From positions 171,055,718 through 171,119,717 of the forward strand of contig CM060704.1 of the NCBI GenBank assembly GCA_030686995.1: a stretch of DNA of 64,000 nt, read 5' to 3'. Positions 57,310 through 64,000 of the stretch are shown one piece after another. The notes beneath the pieces were generated by a model. The model saw only the letters and a program-made list of their open reading frames with translations. It was not told the origin of the DNA and searched no databases. The position numbers were made by a program, and so were the translations under genes. The stretch is from Artemisia argyi (lineage: Eukaryota; Streptophyta; Magnoliopsida; Asterales; Asteraceae). The stretch's first letter is position 1. Each line of letters begins with the position of its first letter.

Positions 57310-58155
57310 AATTAATAAACTTAGGAGGGGGCCTCCTTCCTAAAAAAACGCCTTTCCGATTGCCTCAGCCCTTATCTCTTAAAGCTACGACATCCCACCG
57401 ATCATCAGCTCTGCTAGTTGGCTTTGCTATCAAGGCATAGCATTCTATGGACTCTTCCTCCATGTCCAGAAATGCTATCGCTGGAAGGCCCTTTCTTTTT
57501 AGTGAAAAGGAAATTGAAAAAGAGCTTATAAGATGTCGGGGCTTTTATTTGTGCGTTAAGGGCAGTTTCTGTAATAGCACTAGGAATCGATGCTTTTAGT
57601 CATGCACGGCGATATTACTCTACCACTCTATAAATAGAGGCTCGATAAGTGTCTTCACTTCATCAAATTCAAATCAAATAAATTGAGTACTAGCACGTAT
57701 GGCTACTATTGCGGATGCAGTAAGGTTCGCATATGAATTTCCTGGAATGCAGATAGACCAAAAGAGGGAATGAAGGTATATGAATAGGAATTATAAGGGC
57801 TTTACTTGATCCATTCCCTCCCACAGTGCTCAAGGAGAAAGAGGTTGAGAATCTTTTTCTTGTTCGAGGTTCAAGAGGGTCCATTTCCATCAGCCGGTGG
57901 GTGGAAGTGAGAAGTTTGGGATATGTTCTAGTGGGTCGTTGGCTCCAATTGTTATCTCCAGTCTATGCCCCCGGATAGAGACATGGTTAATGCTTTGGTC
58001 ATACTAGATGACGAGTCTTACCGTAATACCTTTGCCGTAACTCAGAGAAGGCCGCGCAAGCAGAATCCGAATATGACTGTGCGGAATTTTCTTTGTCGTT
58101 TGCTGGATCTGATCTATAGTTAGGGGGAAATACATACCAAAAGGCTTGCTAGCTA
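57310..58155. other. Possible organelle-derived (mitochondrial-like) insert
   Basis: Base composition is visibly more GC-rich than the flanks and lacks A/T runs. The text (for example GTCATGCACGGCGATATTAC, CAGCCGGTGGGTGGAAG, TATGCCCCCGGATAGAGAC) resembles plant mitochondrial non-coding DNA in style. No intact gene was found. The call rests on composition and recognition of style only. Confidence 0.4.
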
Positions 58156-58277
58156 GTTTCATTCCAATGCACATGTCTACAGATGATTAAACATTTAACT
58201 TTGTAATTTTGGTCTTGTCATTGAAGGATAATTACAAAACTAAACACGAAGTATATTACAAGACATTCCTTTTACTC

Positions 58278-58279
<2 letters not shown>

Positions 58280-58334
<55 letters not shown>
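58280..58334 (+). repeat. (ATT)n microsatellite
   Basis: About 18 uninterrupted ATT units. Confidence 0.95.
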
Positions 58335-58336
<2 letters not shown>

Positions 58337-58386
58337 TCAAATGTATAATTTTATCTTTTTAAATCACTTTTGTGTTCTCCAACCAC

Positions 58387-58798
58387 CAAGGTTATAAATA
58401 GCACGTGGAGTAGCGTGACAGCATGATCAAACCTCACGCCTTAACGGCTAAGGCGAAATTTTTGCATTTTTAAAACGTGACGTAAGACGACACAAAATAT
58501 GAAAATATGTTTATATTTCTATCATATTTCATATATATTGAGTTTACAAAAATTGTTGTACATAATGAATAAAGTTAAGAAACTATCCTTACATGTAATA
58601 TTCTTCATTTATATATATTTTTTTATCAGAATTGAATAAAAAAACCTCGTCACGCCTCACGCCTTAGCGCACCTTATCGCGCATTTTACCGCTCATCTCA
58701 CACCACGCCTAAAGTTGATGCCTTGATATATTTCGTAACGTAGAGGTCACGTTTTAGCGGCATCTTGTCACCGCCATAACGCGCCTTTTATAACCATG
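58387..58798. mobile_element. hAT-like MITE (412 bp)
   Basis: Terminal CAAGGTTATAAA and the complement of CATGGTTATAAA, flanked by perfect 8-bp duplications CCAACCAC (58379-58386 and 58799-58806), the hAT size. The interior has repeated CACGCCTTA/CGCGCC phrases and no coding sequence. Confidence 0.8.
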
Positions 58799-59116
58799 CC
58801 AACCACGTAATTTATTTGGATGCGCGTTTATAACAGCTCACGCATTTTAATAGTAAATGCAAACAGTAACTATATTAACATGATAATTTTCCCATTTGAC
58901 AAATAATGTGAATGCAATGCTTTACTATCTTTGACCATCAAATTTTCTTAGAATGCAAAAGAAGTTATGACATTTGAATAATAAATTTGTCCAAAATGGT
59001 AATATTTTGATAATATGTAATAGTATCTTTTTGTACTTATAAATGATGGATTTTAATGTAATAGATAGTCAACTCATAATTTCAAATGGTTTATTACTTT
59101 ATTGTTGAAGTTCTAC

Positions 59117-59124
59117 TATATAAA
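59117..59124 (+). promoter_or_regulatory. TATA box of the prolamin-like gene
   Basis: TATATAAA, 47 bp upstream of the ATG at 59171. Confidence 0.7.
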
Positions 59125-59170
59125 TGAATCGCTGCTTAGGCTCAAAATGTGATATCAATCAAGTCTAAAA

Positions 59171-59671
59171 ATGGTTTCGAAATCGAGGGTTCTGCTTTTT
59201 GCAGTTTGCTTAGTATCTTTAATCTCTCAAGGGCTAGCACGAACATCATCCGCTAGTTCTCCTAGGCCTTCGAAGGCGTTGGTGGAATGTTATGATGCAA
59301 TGTTTGATCTCGGGTTTTGTAACGGTGAAGTTATAAGGGCTGTACAAAGTGGCCGAATTGGTTTTAGCATCGGGCCAACTTGTTGCAAAGCTGCCAATAA
59401 AATAACTTCCGGATGTTGGTCTATGTTGTTTCCTTTCAATCCCTTTTTCTCTCGAGTCCTTCAATTGAATTGTGCTCGATTATCATTGACACCATCTCCA
59501 CCCACAAACACTCCATTTTCAAATTCTAAGGGGCCGATTTCTCCAACTCCAGATGCTCTCCCATCCCCCGCGGTTGAGGGGCCGTTCATGGATACACCAA
59601 CAGGTGCACCGTCCCCGGCGGTTGAGGGGCCGTTTATGAATACACCAAGTGATGAGGGTGATATTGAATAA
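59171..59671 (+). CDS. Secreted prolamin-like (EC1/ECA1-type) cysteine-rich protein, 166 aa
   Basis: A signal peptide (residues 1-23, hydrophobic VLLFAVCLVSLISQGLA) is followed by a prolamin-like domain with six Cys: C40, C50, C71-C72, C82 and C101, spaced C-x9-C-x20-CC-x9-C-x18-C. This matches the PF05617 family, which includes egg-cell-secreted EC1 proteins and ECA1-gametogenesis-related proteins; it also has the typical ECYDAMFDLGFC and GPTCCKA stretches. A Pro/Ser-rich tail (about 108-166) holds two tandem copies of PSPAVEGPFM(D/N)TP, not usual for EC1. Intronless, with a TATA box 47 bp upstream. Family members act in the apoplast, often in reproductive tissue; tissue here is unknown. The frame is intact. 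Confidence 0.85.
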   Translation: MVSKSRVLLFAVCLVSLISQGLARTSSASSPRPSKALVECYDAMFDLGFCNGEVIRAVQSGRIGFSIGPTCCKAANKITSGCWSMLFPFNPFFSRVLQLNCARLSLTPSPPTNTPFSNSKGPISPTPDALPSPAVEGPFMDTPTGAPSPAVEGPFMNTPSDEGDIE

Positions 59672-59985
59672 TCATTTTACTATCTTTGATTTAGGCAATT
59701 CACTTATGATATATGAGCATATTATTAGAATTTCTGTTGTTACAAATGCATTTAGTTTATACCCCATATGGGTCAATAAGTTTTTGCATCTTAATGTTGT
59801 AGTATTTCCATTTGCTAATATGAATATGATTTCGTCTTTTAGAGAGTTATTATAATTAAATATCTCATCGATGCAGTGTTATATATTTGAATGTTCACAT
59901 TAAGAGGACTCAAGGAAAATCAAAGATATACTATTTTGCAATAAATCACAGGCTAGATTGTTATAATTTGTAATCTTTAAAATAA
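59672..59985. other. 3' region of the prolamin-like gene
   Basis: AT-rich; nothing recognised beyond the probable 3' UTR. Confidence 0.4.
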
Positions 59986-60420
59986 CTAGTCATTCAGACC
60001 CGTGTGATGCACACAGACTCGATCTAAATGTTCATAGCGTATTGTTCAACACTAATTTTCGTCATTTTGGTCATGGATGGACTTTGTTGGTCAATAAGTT
60101 TCTAAGTTGTATTTGTTAGCATGACCTGAAAAATGTTGATGCCGTTATTTCGTTACTTTTAATTGAGGTCGAGTCAAACACTCAAAATACAATATGTAAC
60201 TTGGGCTGCCTCATGACCGTGCGATGCACACAACTTTTTTATTTGTTATTATAATTTATAAATGATTGTGAGGCAAAATTATGTAATTTTTCATTTCTAT
60301 TCATTATTCAATGTGATATTTTTAATATGTCGTATTTTGTTATTTTAGCAAATTTTTTAATATATCTGCTCAAATTGGATGTACTAAAACTCACTTACCC
60401 GTGCGATGCATTGTTTTTGT
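59986..60420 (-). mobile_element. Helitron-like termini, at least three related hairpin motifs
   Basis: CTAG at 59986 followed by the hairpin-prone CCCGTGTGATGCACACA is the reverse of a Helitron 3' end. Related motifs GACCGTGCGATGCACAC (about 60217) and ACCCGTGCGATGCA (about 60399) follow at roughly 190-210-bp spacing. Start points were not found; several truncated copies may be stacked. Confidence 0.45.
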
Positions 60421-60840
60421 TTATCATTAGAAATTCTAACTCTTAGTATTGTCAAAACTAATTTTTATATGATGTATGTTTACGAATCGTAGGGATTAAG
60501 CCATTAACCATTTTGACAATTTCGAACACTCGAGTATCCATATGTTTCATTAGTTATAGAGTTAATATTCCCTGTGGTTTACCGGGTCAATCAAGAATCG
60601 TCCCTACCGTTAATTTTCATCGGGTTTGGTCCCCATGGTTTACAACCCATACGGGTTTGGTCCCTTGACCAACTTATCCGTCAGTTGACCATGTTTTATG
60701 GTGACGTGCCTAATAAGTGGGGGGCAATTTAGTCTTTATACGTATTTTCCCTTATAATACAAACACAAACACAGTCTAAACACAAACACAACACAAACAC
60801 ACATCATCACAAACACAATCTAAACACAAACACAAACACA

Positions 60841-61238
60841 ATGGTTAGATGCAATCGATGTGGATCAATAGCCATTATCAAAACATCTTGGACACCTACT
60901 AACCCCGGAAGAAGATTTTATTGCTGCAGTAAAAGGGTAAGTAATCAAAATTTTATTTTCAAAAAACCCCCAAATCGACCTAAGTTGACCTAATTTTTGG
61001 ATTTGGATTTTAGGTATCAAATTGTGGGATTGTAGATTGGTATGATCCTCCTATGTGTGATAGGGCTGTTCAAATCATTCCTGGTCTACTAAATTCAATG
61101 AATCGGCTACAAGGAGAAGCACTTGAAGCTGCTAATGAAGCTAAAAGAAACAAGAAGTGGTTGATTATCAGTTGGATCTTGTTTTCCCTTGCTTTTTTGT
61201 TACCAGAGGTTGTACCAGTATTTTTAGGTGGAAAATAA
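60841..61238 (+). CDS. GRF-type zinc finger protein with C-terminal membrane segment, 106 aa
   Basis: Two exons, 60841-60936 and 61014-61238, are joined by a 77-bp intron with perfect GTAAGT donor and TTTTAG acceptor (phase 0). Residues 1-45 form a GRF zinc finger: CNRCG (C4, C7), TSWTPTNPGRRFYCC (Cys 28/29), SNCGIVDWYDPP (C36). GRF fingers bind single-stranded nucleic acid in several DNA-repair and topoisomerase proteins. Residues 50-78 form a helical linker (NRLQGEALEAANEAKRNKK), then a hydrophobic span (about 80-97, LIISWILFSLAFLLP) that could anchor it in a membrane. Both features together are common for small plant proteins found beside MuDR-type transposases. The frame is intact, unlike the transposase, so it is either recent or maintained. 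Confidence 0.8.
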
Positions 61239-61940
61239 GAATTCCAACCATCTGATTCTGATGAATAAGATGATATTTCAATGACAGTAGGCTTGGAACT
61301 CATAATTGATAGTAGTTTGTTGTTTTGATAGTGTTTGGTGTTGTAATTTTGTGTGACCAACATGTTAATTTAAAAAAGATACCAACACAAAACTCTAGGT
61401 AAAAGTAAATGGAATTAAAGGCTTGGTAGATATATGTAGTTTCTCACAATTAGTTTGACTGCATATGCATTAAAAAACATGCTTTTTGTAACTGTTACTT
61501 TGACCCAAAGACTTTCAAAGTCTTACCTATTAAAGTTAGAGCATTTTGTAACTGTTGGTGGCTATTTCTAGTGTTATAGACTTTATGAATACAATAAAGG
61601 GTGACACACTTGCCACAAATACAACAATACAATAATGAGTTTGATAAAAGGCACAAATTCAATAGATACGACACATTGACTTTCAAAGTCAAAGCCAAAT
61701 GTCAATTTGACAACAAGACTTTGCAGTTGTGCATTTGCATCTGCAGTTGAACCTTGACTTTTAAAGTCTAATGCAATAAGACCATGATAACAAGATACCA
61801 CAAACATTCATAAACACATAACTAATATATCATTAGACATTGTTTAACATCAATGTATTTGGCCATAACAGATTAGGCCAAAGTAACAAAACACAAACAT
61901 AACATAACATAAATTTTAGACAAAGTAATTAGTAATCATA
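61239..61940. other. Spacer between the GRF gene and mudrA
   Basis: Repeated GACTTTCAAAGTC-type phrases (61508, 61678, 61756) form short inverted repeats. The transposase C-terminal part expected here is missing. Confidence 0.45.
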
Positions 61941-63778
61941 CCTTTTGCCTATCAGTTATAAAGGTAAGTTAGAGTTGCTGAATAGATTGAGATCATCACC
62001 AAGCCAATCAATAAACCATTTCCAAGAATCTTTTGTTTCAGCCTCCACAATTGCATAAGCAAGTGGGTAAATTCCATTGTTAGGATCTACACCTACTGCT
62101 ATCAACACTTGACCAGGGAAACGACCAGACAAAAAACAACCATCCAACCCCAACAAATCTCTCTTTCCTTTCTTAAAATCCTCTTTTAAAGCACCTAAAC
62201 ATATATAAACCCTCCTAAACTTCCTTTCAAGAACTTTTATGGGGTCAGGTGGTCTTTCTAAATCAATCCTAGCAGTTGTATCAAGATTCTATTTTTGTAG
62301 CTCAATAAGGTAGTCTCTTAATTGTGCATAACTCTTAGTGTAATCACCAATCACTTTTTCTTTGGCCATCTGCTTAGCTCTTTGAAATTTTTGGTTTGAC
62401 ATACCAATTTCAAGTTTTCTCTGTAATTGATCTTTAAGATCACTCAATGGAATTTTAGGATTTGGTTTAATGGTTGCCTCTACTTCTTTTGACAAGAATG
62501 CTGCTGTGCATTTCTTCACAGTTCTTGACTGTAAACATTTGTGAACATCCTCAAAAGTTTTCACTTGCCATGTATCCTTATTTGGTAACTTTGAGCACTG
62601 CAAAAACCAATGGCATTGAGTTTCACTATCTTTTATAGACACACCTTTTGACCTAATTTTGGATCCACTAGCTGTTTTTGACTTAATGGGCTTACCCTTT
62701 ACTTGTGGTCCATCAGCTAGCCCACTATCAACCACAGGATCCTTATTAGATGTAAAAGTTGGTGTCTTTCCTCTACAAACTACTCTCACCCTAACCTTGT
62801 CATTCTTCTTTAACCACAACTGTCTTCTTTGTTCAATAACTACCCTTGTGACCATCTCCTTTATGAGTTTGCTATTAGCAAACTGTTGACCAATGAAGAA
62901 ATTTTCATTCCGTACGCTTTTCTCCTCATTAAGCTTATTCATCCTAGCCAACTTCCTTAATGCTTTTCTCCTCCCACCTTCATCATCTGAGTCAGTCCCA
63001 CTACGTAACTCTTCATTATCAACCTCATCCTCCTGAACCACCTCATTAACTTCTTCTACTGTTTCTGCACATCCTATCCATTCTGAATTTTTGTCTATGT
63101 TCTTCTTAAATTCAGCCATATCAACATCTACATTGTTCATCATCTGCTCTTTATCAACTACAAAATCACTATCCTCACTATCATCACTGTTTGATTCACT
63201 GTCACTATCTGAACCATGTTCACTACCTGAACCATTGTCAGTCTCCCCACTATCTGAACCATGTTCAGAACCAACATCTACATTTGGGCTTTCATTCCTA
63301 CTAGACTGGCCTACATTCTTATTCAACCTTCCAACCTTGCTTAAGCAATTCCTCAACCACTCATCCTCACTTACATCATCAACTACATCATTATCAGCAT
63401 TTTCTAGTACATCTTGACTATCATCAGCTACATTTTCTAGCAAAGCAGGTTCTACGTTCTTACTATTCTTAGAAACACAGTGATCAACATAAAAATCAAT
63501 AACCTTATACTTAGATAAATGGGTCATCAATTCCAACACATCTTTATCAGTATCTAATTTTCTTAAACCATTATCTAAATCTTAGTTAGGTAACTTGTAA
63601 AAAATGTCTATACCTAAACTTCCATTTTCATACCCTAACTCTTTCATCATTGTGGCAACCTCAACAACAGAGAACCTCTCTGAATCAATTGTATCTATCC
63701 AATTCACCTTCCCACCTTTGTAACGTACCTTAGGAGGGCTTGTGAATGCACCACCATGGTTAATCTTTAGGCAAAACA
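61941..63778 (-). pseudogene. MuDR/mudrA-type transposase, broken and 3'-truncated
   Basis: The minus-strand frame runs from an AG acceptor at about 63779 (FCLKINHGGAFTSPPK, FSVVEVATMMKELGYEN), past an in-frame stop near 63582, to an acidic spacer rich in DSESNSDDSEDSD. The MuDR N-terminal DNA-binding region follows: FFIGQQFANSKLIKEMV, KVRVRVVCRGKTP, CHWFLQCSKLP, FEDVHKCLQSR, and on to SYAQLRDYLIELQK. A second stop lies at about 62289. Beyond it the MULE transposase domain starts: LLGLDGCFLSGRFPGQVLIAV with the first catalytic Asp, then DPNNGIYPLAYAIVEAETKD and WKWFIDWLGDDLNL. A small frameshift precedes FITDRQK (second Asp), where a GTATGA donor ends the exon. The remaining catalytic part and the SWIM zinc finger are absent. 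Two stops, a frameshift and truncation make it non-functional. Confidence 0.85.
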
Positions 63779-64000
63779 CTGTTGGAAACTTACTTGAACA
63801 AAAAAATAACGATTTACATTACAACCTCTTATTTTCATTAAAAACAGAGTACTTTCTCTAGTGTATACTTACGATATGTAAGGATTCGAAGTTGAGCCCT
63901 TTTTACGCACTCTCCACTCACACAACATTGTGTAATTGCTCTAGGGTTTCATTCAATTAGATAGCGAATTTTGTGTGTGTTTCGGATTTGGTAACCATGG
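63779..64000 (-). other. Probable upstream intron or 5' exon of the mudrA pseudogene
   Basis: An ATG at 63928 opens about 18 codons (MLCEWRVRKKGS) up to a GTAAGT donor near 63872. It does not join in frame with the next exon, so its role is uncertain. Confidence 0.3.

Larger units (their letters stand above)
60545..64000. mobile_element. Mutator-like element with accessory gene (right end outside the window)
   Basis: Starts near CCCTGTGGTTTACCGGGTCA and a run of GGTTTGGTCCC-type phrases, followed by a GRF zinc-finger gene on plus and a mudrA pseudogene on minus. Terminal repeats could not be defined because the other end is not in view. Confidence 0.6.

Overview
The window looks like nuclear DNA of a eudicot plant. 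It is AT-rich, its genes carry GT-AG introns, and it is crowded with plant transposable elements: Ty1/copia, solo LTRs, an RTE-type LINE, Helitrons, Mutator-like elements (MULEs), Tourist and Stowaway MITEs, and SINE-like retroposons. Asteraceae is my guess from the style of the elements and the GRF/MuDR gene pair; that is inference. No rRNA, tRNA or CRISPR feature was seen.

Region by region. 1-3.8 kb: the 5' part of an ALP1/HARBI1-like gene (minus strand) whose single visible intron is full of MITEs, followed by a small acidic orphan gene. 4.56-15.47 kb: a layered nest. A tRNA-derived SINE is split by a full-length copia element, and that element is split by two solo LTRs of different families; all three later insertions have perfect 5-bp target duplications. 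15.77-20.43 kb: a young, apparently non-autonomous LTR element (LTRs differ at 3 of 485 sites) that also contains a solo LTR. 23.1-36.3 kb: a diverged tandem duplication. Copy 1 lacks most insertions and so gives empty sites for those in copy 2: Helitron in Helitron, MITEs, an RTE LINE, and a 5.1-kb insert between 160-bp perfect direct repeats that carries degenerate exons of a GH31 heteroglycan glucosidase (HGL1-like). 36.3-42.4 kb: Helitron/MULE-like debris with coding-like islands.

42.7-46.9 kb: an apparently intact 11-exon NUB1-like gene (ubiquitin-like domain plus three UBA domains). 47.87-51.96 kb: a 4.1-kb foldback element made almost entirely of inverted minisatellite arms around a palindromic satellite; this is the most unusual structure here. 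52.2-53.7 kb: two short Helitrons. 53.99-55.7 kb: a three-exon gene for an acidic nuclear protein. 57.3-58.2 kb: a possible organelle-derived insert. 59.2-59.7 kb: a secreted prolamin-like/EC1-type cysteine-rich protein. 60.5-64 kb: a decayed MULE with a mudrA pseudogene and an intact-looking GRF zinc-finger/transmembrane gene.

The probable functional host genes are the ALP1-like, NUB1-like, acidic-protein and prolamin-like genes, and perhaps the 165-aa orphan. I see no common pathway among them.
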